DNA of 64,000 bases, from contig NC_088711.1 of assembly GCF_963576615.1 (NCBI RefSeq), forward strand, positions 61,608,248 to 61,672,247. Reading direction: 5' to 3'. A program made the position numbers and the translations under genes. The DNA comes from Watersipora subatra. Taxonomy: Eukaryota; Bryozoa; Gymnolaemata; Cheilostomatida; Watersiporidae. The first letter of the stretch is position 1, and each line of letters starts with the position of its first letter. The notes beneath the pieces are model-generated. The model worked only from the letters and a program-made list of their open reading frames with translations. It had not been told where the DNA came from and searched no databases. Positions 35,204 through 47,913 of the stretch are shown here, one piece after another.

Positions 35204-36669
35204 ATTAATATACTAGCTGATTCCTATTTCTCCTTTTACGTCTACATAAAATTGTATACAGTAGGATTGTTTACTTCTGTAATATTTAATGTTCAAAAAT
35301 TGTGCTCTACATTTAGATAGTGATAGTTTTTTAGTCTGCGATGACCGGTTACATGAAAATTTATATTGTTCCTGATAAATAATTGCAGTTTCCTTTAACC
35401 ATAGAAGATCATGGATCTGTATTTTCTCTACACCAAATGGACTATTGCTGTGTAGCAGTGTTTATTTGTTTATATACCAGTATATTATAGAAGAGTACTT
35501 GAAATACAACTAACTGCATTTGGCTCACTAACTATTGTGGTTGTTGTGTAGAGCGTTGTCTAAACAGTATTCATCCAGCTCGTATATGTATATCATACCA
35601 AGCATGGCTGCTATAGACTTTCACATCTGGTCCTTCTAAGGATACCACTGTTTGTGAGGGTCCTATGAGTCTTTCTTTTTTAAGTTTCATGGCCATTCAC
35701 AATATGCTGTCTTACAGTTTCTGTTTCATATAAATATGTCCTAAGTATATTATTTGTTTAAACTTCAGAGTCCAAGTTACTTGATAAGTACTATGCTACA
35801 TTTTGTTGAAATCACAATCATGTTAGACTGTGCTTAGACTGTTGGTGACCGATATACCATGAGTCAAAAGTTTTCTCTTTTGCTTTATTTTCGACACACA
35901 TGCTGATAGGGAAGCGGAAAAAGGCTGCAGTTCTATATCAACTGTTAAAGTGTGTCTGTAAATTGTGTCTATGTAAAACTTTACGTAAGGCTAATGACTA
36001 AATAATACAAACATAAATTAACATTTGGTTCAAGTTTATATATTTGGTTTGGCATATATTAGAACATGCGCAACAATGCCTAAGAAAATGGATTTCTGTA
36101 AATGATATATTACTTAGAAAATAATTAGATGTGTGAAAACAAGCACCAAATTAAGTTTGTTTATCTACCGTTGATCTTTTACTACAGGCTTTTCAGTAGT
36201 CTGTGATGACTGCAACTTTACAAACTCTCTGATGCCTTGGTAATACTTTGCGTAAATAATATCCCTAGTGTTTGGAAAAATATATTTGTTGGCTTATTGA
36301 AACATGCACAAACATTGTCATCATAGTTCTGTGAAGAGCATTTATTATGTTAATATAACCTATATAAGGAATACTTACAACTATACAAAAAAGCCAAAGC
36401 CACACTAAAGTGTATTTAAAACAACATTTACATATAGATATATACAGCATATAACTATGAAGATAGGAGGAGCTCCCAAATGTAGAAATTAATTACTATA
36501 ACAACTAACACTAGGTGATATATTATCCAGTTATATTAACAGTATATGAGAATAACACACATTCACATCTGAGTATGATGATCCTAGTTAGTAAATGTTA
36601 TACTATGGATAGTCAGTTATATATTAGTCCTACGTAGTCAGTTGTGTTCTCTTGTTTACATTGATATCT
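35204..36669. other. Non-coding, paralogous to 14003-15589
   Basis: No gene. AATAAA on the minus strand at 36341-36346, same position as in unit A. Confidence 0.45.
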
Positions 36670-38613
36670 CTATGGAGATGATGATGTTTGTCTTTTCTTC
36701 ATGATAGCGAGTGACCTTTTCTTGTATATCGAGGCACTTTCTTGCTTACCCATGGATGTGTACAATGAACTAATGTTGTCGTAAATTTTAACAACATCAA
36801 TATGGGTGGTATCAGCTCCATAAACAGCCTTTAACATGACTAAAGCTTTCCTGCAATATTCTAATGCTTCTCTGTAGTCACCCAGTGAGTTGTGTACTGA
36901 TCCAATGTTACTATAGCTAGCAGCAATATCGGCATGGTTGGTTTTTTCTCCATACACAGTCTTTTGAATGACTAGTGCTTTTTCATAATGTCTTAATGCT
37001 TCTCTGTAATCACCCAGTGAGTCGTGTACTGATCCAATGTTACTATAGCTAGCAGCAATATCGGCATGGTTGGTGTTTTCTCCATACACAGTCTTTTGTA
37101 TGACTAGTGCTTTTTCATAATGTTTTAATGCTTCTCTGTAGTCACCCAGTGAGTCGTGTACTGAGCCAATGTTACTATAGCTAACAGCAACATTGTTATG
37201 GTTGGTGTTTTTTCCATACACAGTCTTTTGTATGACTAGTGCTTTTTCAAAATGTTTTAATGCTTCTCCGTAGTCACCCAGTGAGTCGTGTGCTGAGCCA
37301 ATGTTACCATAGCTAGTAGCAATATCCGAATGGTTTGTGTTCTCTCCATACACAGCCTTTTGCATGACTAATGCGTTTTTATAATTTATTAATGTTTTTT
37401 TGTAGTCACTCAGTGATTTTTGTGCTGTTCCAATGTTACCATAACTAATAGCAATATCGGCATGGTTGGTGTTTTCTCCATACACAGTCTTTTGTATGAC
37501 TAGTGCTTTTTCATAATGTTTTAATGCTTCTCTGTAGTCACCCAGTGAGTCGTGTACTGAGGCTATGTTGTTGTAGTTAACAGCAATCTTGGTATGGTTA
37601 GTGTCCTTTCCATACACAGCTTTTTGCATGACGAGTGCTTTTTGGTGATATTCCAATGCTTTTCCGTAGTCACCCAATGAGTTGTGTACTGAGGCCATGT
37701 TAATGTAGCTAGTAGCAATAGTGGTATGGTTGGTGTTCTCTCCATACACAGCCTTTTGTATGACTAGCGCTTGTTCATAATTTTCTAATGCTTTTTTGTA
37801 ATCACCCAATGAGTTGTGTGATAATCCAATGTTATTATACCTGGCAGCAATTTTGGCATGGTTGGTGTCCTCTCCATACACAGCCTTTAGCATGACTAGT
37901 GCTTTTTCGTGATATTTCAATGCTTCTCTGTAGTCCCCCAGTGAGTTGTGTACTGATCCAATGTTACCATAGCTAACAGCAATATCAGCGTGGTTGGCAT
38001 TCTCTCCATACACAGCCCTTTGTATGATGACTGCTTTCGTGTAATGTTCCAATGCTTTTTTGTAGTCGCCCAGTGAATTGTGTACTGAGCCAATGCAAAT
38101 GTGGCTGCTAGCAATATTGGTGACAATTTGGTTATTTCCATGTACAAGCTTTAAAATTTCAAGAGCTTGCTCAGAAACATTTAATGCTTCACGGTAATTA
38201 CACAGTGATTGGTGTGTTAAACCAGTGTTGCGGTAGCTGTTTGCAATATCATCGTGGTTGGCATCCTCACCATGTATAGCCTTGTGCTTCTCTAGCCCTT
38301 TAGTGTGATACTCTAATGCTTGTCTGTAGTTGCCCAGTGACTGGTATGTTGAACCAATGTTATCATAGTAATATGCAATATCTGTGTGGTTGATTTTCTC
38401 TCCATACATATTTTGACTCATCTTCAGTCCTTCAGTAAAACACTTCATTGCTTTCTCGTGTTCACATAATTCCAGATATACTGTACCGATATTACTATAT
38501 GCGGTGCTCTTATCCCTGTGATTGCTCTCAGATTCCTTTTCCTTATTAAGATCCCTGCTTTTAGATCCACTTTTACTTTTCATCATATCAGACATACATT
38601 CATCCTCTTTCAC
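36670..38613 (-). CDS. NTase-TPR protein, unit B, exon 3 (14 TPRs)
   Basis: 1,944 bp, 647 codons plus stop, after acceptor TGCCTACAG. The 38-residue linker (VKEDECMSD...HRDKSTA) is nearly the same as in A. Then 13 full 44-residue TPRs and a shorter last one with a different end (MGKQESASIYKKRSLAIMKKRQTSSSP). Repeats 8, 10, 11 and 12 are nearly identical (SVHDSLGDYREALKHYEKAL.IQKTVYGE), which marks recent local copying. The frame is fully open although the upstream NTase exon is broken, so either the gene died recently, or this exon is still used from another start (ATG codons occur in the linker). No evidence of such a promoter is visible. Confidence 0.7.
   Translation of the reverse strand: MKEDECMSDMMKSKSGSKSRDLNKEKESESNHRDKSTAYSNIGTVYLELCEHEKAMKCFTEGLKMSQNMYGEKINHTDIAYYYDNIGSTYQSLGNYRQALEYHTKGLEKHKAIHGEDANHDDIANSYRNTGLTHQSLCNYREALNVSEQALEILKLVHGNNQIVTNIASSHICIGSVHNSLGDYKKALEHYTKAVIIQRAVYGENANHADIAVSYGNIGSVHNSLGDYREALKYHEKALVMLKAVYGEDTNHAKIAARYNNIGLSHNSLGDYKKALENYEQALVIQKAVYGENTNHTTIATSYINMASVHNSLGDYGKALEYHQKALVMQKAVYGKDTNHTKIAVNYNNIASVHDSLGDYREALKHYEKALVIQKTVYGENTNHADIAISYGNIGTAQKSLSDYKKTLINYKNALVMQKAVYGENTNHSDIATSYGNIGSAHDSLGDYGEALKHFEKALVIQKTVYGKNTNHNNVAVSYSNIGSVHDSLGDYREALKHYEKALVIQKTVYGENTNHADIAASYSNIGSVHDSLGDYREALRHYEKALVIQKTVYGEKTNHADIAASYSNIGSVHNSLGDYREALEYCRKALVMLKAVYGADTTHIDVVKIYDNISSLYTSMGKQESASIYKKRSLAIMKKRQTSSSP
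36673..38499 (-). repeat. 132-bp coding tandem repeat (TPR array B)
   Basis: 13.8 copies of the 132-bp unit; seven repeats fewer than array A. Copies at about 36870-37290 are the most alike. Confidence 0.95.
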
Positions 38614-39707
38614 CTGTAGGCACACATGTAACTATAATAACCATCATATAGTAGCCATCAGCCATTCTTATTTCCTACTGATGAACAGATGCAGAGGAGA
38701 AATGCTAAGTTTATACTGATTCCTACACTCTAAAATGTTGTGTTACAAGTTTAGATAGGTAGGTTGGTAAGTTAGTACATAATCAGAGTTCTCCAACCTC
38801 TTGTGCCTAGTAAATTTATGGCAACCAAGTACATACAAGTTATAATATAGTTGTGAATTCTCTAGCAACTTGTCAGAGATTTAGTAAAAACAAAAGAGAA
38901 TTACAAAAATAGCTAGAGTCTATTCTTTTAATTATAATAATGAACAAATATTTTTTAAAGTTTGAGTTGGAATTTTAGGCGAGTTCTGTGTCAAATGTTT
39001 TCCAATCATGTTGTGTTCATGTAGCTAATTTATGGAGCAAATTGCTAGTTTAGCATAGCGATTTTGGTAAAAAAATGATTGCAATGGAGTAAATACAAAA
39101 CAAGCAATACTTTGGGAAAATGCATCCAAAATATGATATGTTAATCATTATATATTCATTATACTAACCATCATTATATGGTTTTGCTTGTAAATGTTGT
39201 CAAAATTAATCAATTCTACATAGAATTAAAAATAAAGCACTTCTCAAATTACAGACTTTATATCTGTAATTATATGGTATTAACTATTCACATTTATCTT
39301 TTGAGCTTGATAAAAAAACTACAGGGACCAAAGTAGGTGACAAATCAATGTTGCTCCTTAACACAAACATTATTATCTGTTGCTGTTTTCTAAGATAGTT
39401 TTAAACTTGCATCTGATGGTTAGGTTAAAATGATGATTTAAAAATGTTTACAAATTGCATTTTATGAATAATATTATTATAACACAAGGTTGCCATAAAA
39501 TATATTGATAATATAGTAATTGAGTAAAATGTAGAATTTACTAGAGGCTCCTCACCAACGAAAATGGTTGTGATGGTCAGTGACATTGTAAAACAGTACA
39601 TTATTATTATTATTTAATTAAACATATAAAAATGTTAAAAAATATATACTAGCTAATATATATTACTATTTACTGTACTATCTATCATAAGAGTATTTAA
39701 AACATAC
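38614..39707 (-). other. Intron 2 of NTase-TPR copy B
   Basis: 1,094 bp with donor GAG/GTATGT and acceptor CAG conserved relative to A. Nothing else inside. Confidence 0.7.
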
Positions 39708-41258
39708 CTCTTTGAGTAGTTGCTGAGCAGTTTTATAATCTCCTATCTCTTTACTGCAGTGTGCAGCTAGAAGTGCCCAAAGACTATGTCGATCATTTCC
39801 CTTGAGGAAGTGTTTAAAATATTCTATTGCTAGTTTATAGTTTTCAGTGTAGTAAAGAAGATATGCGCATAACTCGATGCGTTTTGTTTCAAAAAGGTTG
39901 TTTTTAAATGAATCAGATGGCTTAGGCATTTTTGAGTTGACAAATTCCTTGATGGGAATGAGTAAACAGCCCATAAGTACTATCAAGTGTGCTGGAACAA
40001 CGTAAGATAACTATCGATCACCCTGATAATATTTGTCGATCTGTACAGAGTCAGTTTGTGATTTCATCTTGAGATAAGCTGATGTTCGTATGTATATAGC
40101 AATAGCGAGAAGAATATCTAGGTATTGATGAACGTCTGGTGACAGATGGCCTTGCTGTCGAAGCTCTGAATAGATATCTCATGAAAGACAAAAACTGAGT
40201 ACGAGAGACATCTTCATGTTGTTAGCAAGAAGAGTCGGATATCTGAATATCTCTTCCTTCACCTTGACATTCAGATTAGCTGGTGGTTGAAACTCCGCAA
40301 ACTCAGGCAAAAAATTATATTTATCCATGTATTTCACAAATGATTCTAAGCGTTTCATTTTGACAGACTTCTTTTTCTTCGCACACTCTTCATACAATGA
40401 TCTTTTAGCAGTAAACTGTGTGTAGAGCTGACTGGTACCTTCTGCTTCTTCACTAGAAAGTAAAACAATGGTAGAGGAGAGCATGTCAGATTTATCTCCT
40501 GCAAATCCGTCAAATGGTTTCTCTGCTTCTTTTTCGTAGAGTTCCATAAACTGTTCTACTGTTAGTGTCAGACTGAGACCTCCCTCCTTACCATTACCGG
40601 TTGGGATGTTACCAGATTTTGTAATGATTCCATCTATTCTGTAGCCAGTGACAGTTTTCTTAGCTGGCTTACTTAACTCACTGTTTGTCTTCAACTCATC
40701 AATATCAAAGGACTTCAGAGGACTCTCACCTAAATTCCCTATTCTGAAGTAGCTGTCTACTGCTAGTCTTTCAAAGTAATGTGATTCCTTCTCCACGATG
40801 ATGGCATATTCTAGATCAGAGTATGGAGTTGCATTCCCCTTTGCTATGAAACCTAATTCGATGATAGCAAACTTACACGGAGCTTCTTCATCTTTCTTTT
40901 TCAGCGCATCAATGCTTGCTTGGAGAATCGTTTTAGATACTTTCGCTAGTCTCTTACTGCAATTTTCACTAGCTGAGAACAATTCCTGACTAAATTCTTC
41001 TGTTTTTTCCAGAGTTTTCTTGCTGAATGTGTCATCATTGTTCATGGCAATCATCTGGTCATCAAGAACACTAAAGTCTTTCATAGTATCTTCTCTGTAC
41101 TTCTCTAGAAATGCCTTGTGGTTACTGATCATCTGCTGATGTTCATCATAGCTGAGAGGATGGTTTCCTTTGTACCAACTTTCTTCTATGTCATAGACCA
41201 GTCTACGTCTGTTGTCAGTTGGATTAAGAGTCACACTGTAGTTAGCCAGGCCATGTGC
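39708..41258 (-). pseudogene. NTase-TPR, unit B, exon 2 with broken nucleotidyltransferase
   Basis: Same acceptor and donor as in A; 1,551 bp, 73 codons shorter. Two nonsense changes: TGG to TGA at the WDIYSELRQQG site (about 40177) and GAG to TAG in the QGNRELSY stretch (about 40014). An in-frame deletion removes the part between KMPKPSDSFKN and FETKRIELC (73 codons). The NTase signature reads FAIIELGFIAKGNATPYSDLEY: the GxGS glycine and serine are lost, although DLE remains. Even without the stops it would be an unlikely enzyme. It is otherwise highly similar to A, so the breaks are younger than the duplication. Confidence 0.88.
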
Positions 41259-41828
41259 CTGTAAAACAGTATTTTAGAAGCTATTTTTTCTAAGTTCAAA
41301 ACTGATAGCTCTTGCAAGCTAAAAAGATTGAATATGGAAAAGGATTTCAGCAAACAGACTGTTATTCATCAGTTTAAAAAAAACACAAATTATATTTTGC
41401 TAATTGCTAATATGAGGAAAAGAAGTTTTTTCTGTTGGGGCATTTTCTGCACACAGTTTTACTACAATGATGATTTAGGCTAAATTTTTTTCTTTTGGGT
41501 GTGTCAGTTGCTCACAATTGGTAATAGAAAATGATGAGACTGTGTTAAAGTACAGTGTATTCATTAGGCTACGTTTAGCTAAAATAAAGGAGAGGTGAGA
41601 GAAAGTGGAGATGAGAAGAAAAGAAGAGGTGGAGTTAGAGAAAAAATAAGTGAGATAGCAAGGAGTGGAAAAAAAGGAGGGAGGTAATAGAGGAGAAATG
41701 ATAAGAAAGGGAAGAGGCAGGAAAAACGAGAGATGAGAGAGATAGGAGATGAATGATAGAGAGGTAAGAAATAACGATATAACATGCTAGAACGCGTATT
41801 TTCAAAGTGATATATTTAGAGCAAATAC
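41259..41828 (-). other. Intron 1 of NTase-TPR copy B
   Basis: 570 bp; contains a purine-rich stretch at 41580-41770, the short counterpart of the unit A tract. Confidence 0.75.
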
Positions 41829-41921
41829 CTGCAGGTAATGTTTCCAAGTACCAGAGTCCTCAGCTCTCTCTTTGTACTCTTTAGCTAATTTGTCAAGGTG
41901 GTTTAATTCATCATCCGCCAT
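41829..41921 (-). pseudogene. NTase-TPR, unit B, exon 1
   Basis: 93 bp, 31 codons, MADDELNHLDKLAKEYKERA to WKHYLQ, donor CAG/GTATTT. Intact by itself and in phase 0 with exon 2; part of the broken unit B gene. Confidence 0.7.
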
Positions 41922-42904
41922 GATTTATTTCTCAGATTTTTCTGCAATATTTAAGGTGCTATGACAACCATATTGAATGTTGACGGAACAACAATTTTTA
42001 CATGGGGTTTCTACCATTATTTAAAAAACCTATGCTGACAAGGTGTTTAGGGGATGCACCCACAAGTATCACAGACTATCTTTACTTTAAAATGTCTGTT
42101 CTGTTAATCACACAAATATCATACTGTAGTATTTTACCAAATTTCAATGATTGAGATAATATGATTAGTAATGTGATATATAATATGCTCTGTATAAAAA
42201 TCTTCTATGTTTTAACGAACTGCGGCAGACCGCAGAAATGTTTTTCTTTTTTATTACTATAATCCTTTGTTTTTGTCTCAAATTACAAAGGCATTCTAAT
42301 ATTGCAAACTTGCTTTATGCTGTGTGAATTACATCCTTTATATGGTATAGACAAGTAAATGTGAGCAGGTATCATAAATTTATTTGCTTGTTCTAATTTA
42401 GTGTATCAGTGTGCATGTCTAAACTTGCAGTCACTTGTTTATTGAAGAATAGTCTAAATAAGCAATGACATTGAATTGAACAGAGAATAGTCTCATTTTA
42501 GACCAATTTCTATCAGAAAAATTATTCGTCATAGATGTATATTTGGTGTATACTTTCATTTATGTCAAAGTATCAGACTGAGTTAAACAAATAACAACTT
42601 TGAGTAAAAAAGTATTAACTAGATACTGTTGTTAATTATTTTGAAGATACCGCTTTCAAAGATTATATAAAACCAACAAGCGTATGAGTTAGAAAACGGG
42701 TTTTGGTATTTCATAACAACGGCAGCCATTACGCCGTACTGTGCTCCTGAAGCATATTCTCATCATCCATTAAAGCGTTTCAAAGTTTAACATAAGATTG
42801 TAAACCACCTAATAGAGAATTATGAACAAATCTGAAAACAATCGATCGGATTTAGACCTTTATTGCTTCGAATCAGAGTGCAGTTCTGATGATTGTGATG
42901 ATCG
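41922..42904. other. Non-coding; right edge of unit B
   Basis: Similarity to unit A ends near 42010. No gene recognised. Confidence 0.4.
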
Positions 42905-44110
42905 ATATTCTCAAGTATACCGTCACTAAAACCATGGCAACCACTACAGCAACAAAAAAAAATTTACATATTATTGATGTAACCGAGTCATTATTAGTAC
43001 CATTTTGTGGAAACTCCTACTGATAACCTTTTGCTTTCATTAGTGCAAGTGCTTTTGTATTAGGAATAGAGTTGTATAAGAGAAGGGTTTCTCTTGTTTA
43101 CACCACTGTCCAAAGTTTTTCTTGTCAAAGTTCTTTGCCTTTGCCAAGCTTGGCTCCTTTTATAGTGAACAGAAAACCTTTCATAGTAGCAAGCAACCAA
43201 AGAGAATGTTCATGACAATCTGGTATCTTATCTTCCGCATGATTTGAGCTTGTGCTTTGTAGTAACTAGGTGGGCTTCTGTGAAAATTCTACTATCTTAC
43301 TGTAGTAAACTAAATATAAGGAAGCTGATAGGTGCGTTTGTAAGTCTCTCAAACATTTAATTTTATTCAATGTTTTTCTATGTTGTATGAATTAATTTGC
43401 ACATTGTTTTGTTCCTCACAACAGGTAGTTCTTTATAGTATTTTATTGCATGTTTGATGTAGTTCTTAGAGTAAAACCCAGAAAATGCAAGCTAAATCTT
43501 TTCAATGGCAGTTTTTGTTGTGGAAAACAGATCTTACGACAGCAAAATTGTATTTAAGATTTTTACATTCCGCTTTGTCTAATAGAGTGCAGTTTGATTA
43601 AAAATGTAAGTCTATTATCTGGTCCAATAACATACAAACAGTTTCCCCGCTGTGCCAATCAATTAGTAAACTAAAGTATAGAAAAGGTATTTAACTTTAC
43701 ACTCTCCGTCAACTTTAAACTCACTTAATGAAACATTCTTTTCAGAAAGCAAACAGGGAAAAAGCTCAGTGTGTTAACTGCACACGGTGATGATGGGCAA
43801 TGGCTTGTAGCCACAAATTTTGTAATATTCTAGGCTGGTGTTCAGGTTTTTATCGCTGTTTTTTTACAAATTCTTTGTTACAATGTTTATTACAGACTTT
43901 AATGGTAGTATCAAAGTATCATGATGTTATGGAAGTAAATACCAAATAGAGCAATACAAATTCATCACTTTTGTTGTCAGTAGTCTAATAGGTGCATCCA
44001 TGTTATCAGTGCTCAATTATTTTCAACCCCAGTGAGAACACTCTTCTCAGATTATTCAGTACTCACTTGTTATTGCGAGTCCATGCATAATAATTCTACT
44101 ATCATTCAAA
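42905..44110. other. Non-coding, partly paralogous to 1-1200
   Basis: Matches at 42915-43030, 43130-43220 and 43230-43430 to the start of the window. The remainder is plain AT-rich DNA. Confidence 0.45.
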
Positions 44111-44114
44111 GTGA

Positions 44115-44260
44115 GTGATTGGCTTAGCCAGGTGGCAAATCTGAATGCCATAAGAAATCATCAGGTGTGTTAATAAAGTACAGGCAATATGTATACGCAC
44201 AATTGCTTTGCCAGGTGGCAGAGCTGATCGTCGTAAGTTCAAATCCTGCATGAGGCAATC
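44115..44260 (+). repeat. tRNA-like repeat, possible SINE
   Basis: Two similar heads, GGCTTAGCCAGGTGGCAAATC (about 44122) and GCTTTGCCAGGTGGCAGAGC (about 44205), resemble tRNA box A; the second is followed by GTTCAAATCCTG, a box B. The spacing is shorter than in a real tRNA. Confidence 0.35.
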
Positions 44261-44303
44261 TTTTATCCTAGCCTCCAACCTTGGCTAGGAGGCTAGGATA
44301 AAA
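44261..44303. repeat. Perfect 16-bp hairpin
   Basis: TTTTATCCTAGCCTCC pairs exactly with GGAGGCTAGGATAAAA around an 11-base loop. It directly follows the tRNA-like repeat and may be its tail or a terminator-like structure. Confidence 0.7.
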
Positions 44304-45360
44304 CAATTATGTTTATCATATTATAAACAATTATGTTTATAATTGGATAAACAATTATGTTTATCATATTATTATAGACTCTTATTATAGTAAATGTTAC
44401 TTCTAGTATAATTTTTTGCAATTGGTTTGTTTTAGGTAAATAATGTAGTTATCTCCACCTTCAACACTTTGAAGTCTAACCTTGTATCTACAAGCAAGTC
44501 CCCTGATCCTAGACTATAGTTCCAACATTCAACTGACTGTGAAAGTACTTATGACTACCTAATTTATTTTAACTGAGTTTTATATCAAAGCTCTCATTTT
44601 AGAGCTCGAAGCTTTTAGAATACAATATAAAAATATATTAAAATACAGTAGAATTTTTTCAAAGATGTGATGATCAAGAGGTAACAAAAACAAACAATGG
44701 TTTCTTCTAAGATAGAAGGCTAAAATTTTGCAATTCTGTTGTAGACTTGAAGTGCAGAAGTGCAAAAAGTACTAATGTACAGCAAGCGGCCATTTTTCAT
44801 TTTTTGGTCGGTAAAAGTGCCGTTGGTATTTTGCTAATATCCAAAGGATTAAGTGTTCAACTTGAAACTTTGAAATTATACTAAAACATAATATAGCACA
44901 AAGCAATTAAATTAAAGCAAAAGTTTTGTAGTCCCACATAAACTAGAAGTACAAAAACATGCAGAGGACTAATATTTCATTTTTCATACTTCCATCGGTT
45001 AAAAGTGATCTCAGTATTTTTATAATCTGTCAAGAACGAATAATCCACTTGACTTGAAACTGGAAAATTTGTATACCAGACTAAGTACCTTCATTTTCTT
45101 AATCCTACCTGAGTGGAAAGTACGAACAAATAAATTGAAACTTCGAAACTGAGTTTACTCGGATGTAAAATCAGGGAGCACAATATTTCCCTGAATTAAC
45201 TCTGACACAGGCTTCAAAGTATTAATGAATTGTTAGCTGAGGAGAGCCTAATTGTGAACTAGATTACTTCATTATGACATCATATGAAGCTGTCATTATG
45301 GTGTTTTAAAGATGATTAAAATCGACTGGTTAGATCTAACTTAGTACATAAAGAACAGAA
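44304..45360. other. Non-coding
   Basis: AT-rich. TAAACAATTATGTTTAT repeats three times at 44300-44370. No gene. Confidence 0.4.
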
Positions 45361-45368
45361 ACAACGAA

Positions 45369-46395
45369 TAGAGATGCCCCGATTCTAAATTCACCAGCTG
45401 ATTCAGATACCGATCCGATATACCGATCCTAATTGAAAAATAATCCGATTCAGATACCGATTCAGATCTTTTGTGTTGCATAGATAGTGGCTCATTTTAT
45501 TATGCAAATACAAACATAATGCAAAGAAAACATGAATATTATTGTATTTATTTGTTTGCATTTATGGAAAAAAATATATACATATTCACATACTGACATA
45601 CCGTGCATGTAGTAACAAAACAGTCCATGTTTCTTGTAATTTGTAAATGAAGGTAATTACTGTTAGTGGTACAATTCTATCTGTGATAACGAAGTCCCTC
45701 TTCTATTGTTGAATGAACTGCTGTGTCTGTACAAGTTTAGAGCAAATCAATGTTTTTTTTAAAAACCGTTAGTGATTCAATTATCTCAGTAAGACGTCTC
45801 TTTTCTTCCATCATTATCGATGTAGCCGAGCGTACTGAAGGGGGATTCCCTTGCAACAGATGTTGGAGGACAGGCTACATACCGATACGCCACTGGGGTT
45901 ACCGTTTTTTGTACAATACAAACGATACATTGTATCGTCAGGATCAAGAGAGTGATGGATAACTTTATGCGTCGACTGTTTAAATTACTTTCGTAATGCT
46001 AGTAAATAGAAATATTACACTGCGTTCTTGTTTCCCACTTTTGTTATCTTGTTCGTGATTGCTTGCAATAAAACCTATCGCTGTAATTGGGAAATACCAC
46101 ACTGTTTGTTTACGTTCTGGCTAAAAGGTTTCCTTCGCTGTGTTGATCAGGCTATAGACATGAAATAAATTGTGTGGCAGGCCTGAAATTCATTAAGTAA
46201 AAGTAAGAAGCTTACAGCTGATGATTTTTTATTAGTATAGCAGGCTAAAATACAGTTTTCTGCTAAATGGTTGATCTGTAAAAAGTATCGGAAGGTTCAG
46301 ATTTTTTAAGAAAAGATCGGCCGATACCGATTCAGATACTTGACACTCATATCGGCACCGATACCGATTCCGATACCAAAATCGGGGCAACTCTA
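45369..46395. mobile_element. hAT-type non-autonomous element
   Basis: Terminal inverted repeats TAGAGATGCCCCGAT and (inverted) TAGAGTTGCCCCGAT, flanked by a perfect 8-bp direct repeat ACAACGAA (45361-45368 and 46396-46403), the target size of hAT transposons. Both subterminal regions are full of short GATACCGATTC/CCGAT motifs, typical binding arrays of hAT ends. 1,027 bp without a transposase frame. The perfect target duplication suggests a fairly young insertion. Confidence 0.92.
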
Positions 46396-46659
46396 ACAAC
46401 GAATATTTCCTCTCTTCAAGTCTCTAAATAAAATATTTTACAAACCATTTGAAACAAAGTAAAACAATAAAAATTGGGAAGATTAGATTTGCTATCAGAT
46501 AGTTAAACATTTCACATTTAAAACTGCTCGCAAGAAGAGACTCTGCAGCTTCTTTTGAATGCTTCCCGTTACTGCTAAACTCTGGACAAATCATTTTGAT
46601 CTCAGCTGAGTTGTGTTTATTGCTAACAGAGGATAACATTGACACAAATACATACAGTT

Positions 46660-47000
46660 AAAAGAGGATGTTGTAAAAATAGTTTTTATCTTTGACGGTG
46701 TGTAAGTGAGGTCGTTACTAACATTGCTTTGCTGTGCAATGATCGCTTTCTCTATATTTTATTTTTATTCTGACAACAGCAGAATATGATATTTAGCGTC
46801 CACATAGCTTTGCACTTATGGAACACAATGACTTCATGACATTATGTGCCGAGCCATTTCTATTTCATTGTACCCACTTGTTAGCAGATCTACTTAAATT
46901 TCAGCAATGAATAGCTGTGTATACCACTGACCACTGCATATACGCTGATTAATTCTATAACACAGAATCCACACTGGAGCTGGTACTAACTCTTTTTTAT
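46660..47000. repeat. Duplicated non-coding block, copy 1
   Basis: Aligns with 48700-48847 and 49260-49420 (TTTTTATCTTTGACGGTG, TAGCGTCCAC, ACCCACTTGTTAGCA, TTTCAGCAATGAAT). Copy 2 is split by the insertion at 48902-49258. Confidence 0.7.
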
Positions 47001-47913
47001 GTGCCAGCTGTGTATCACCTGGTGTTACAAGGAATCTTCATGAATCTTCATTTCTGGTGTTACCAGAAATCTCGGTAAAAGCGCCAAATAATTATTCTCT
47101 GATGGTTCTAGTAATTAAGGAAATTTTTTTCATATGAGCCACTATTAAATTAATAAAAACAGTTTGAAGTTATTTTCAACAAAAGGTATTGGGTATTGAT
47201 TTGTTTTAGACTGTTTTTTTAGCATTTTGAACTGCTGACAACTTTAACTGTTTTTAATTTTTGTACAAAAAACAATATGGCACAATGTCTTGTTGAAGAA
47301 AGCAACTACAAAAGTAGTATCTATTACATGTATATATTATTATTTTGATATATCAAATTGGCAATAGCTCCGGATATAGGAAGGTGGGTGGGAGTTATGT
47401 CTAGAATTTGATGTGTTTTACGTGAATCTTTGAGAGGAGATAAATGGCAGCAATTGAACATTATAAGTTGCTATAATCTACATTCTTTTGTTTCTCTCTT
47501 CTATATCTGTAGATTGACTTACCAATATTTAGAATAAACAGAGTAAAAAATGTAAATTCTAGCTCAACAACACATATGTCGTATAGCACACATTTAGATC
47601 ATAGAGCCAGGTTTCATATCAAAGCTGACTATCGAGTGTATAGTCATGGCTCATGCTGATTGTTGCTGAGTTTCCGCCACTATGAACATTTCTATGCTTG
47701 TTCATTTTACCAACAGTTGAAATGATAGGGAAGTCAATGTGCAATGGCAGCTTCAGTAATTCCTGATTCAGGCTGGTGTCATATGTATGGCATGTGAGGT
47801 GTTGCATAGCTGCACCAGACAATACTCTTGATGAGTGGGCACAGGATTTAGTCTTGTCGTTTAGCAATTTCATAGCTATCACAGTTCACATGAACCGCAC
47901 ACCTGCATACGCT
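47001..47913. other. Non-coding, paralogous to 1540-2410
   Basis: No gene; the 87-aa frame at 47619-47882 is not conserved in the paralogue. Confidence 0.45.

Noticed and set aside
37563-38147. Minus-strand Thr/Leu-rich frames overlapping TPR array B
   Set aside because: Second-frame shadows of the TPR exon.
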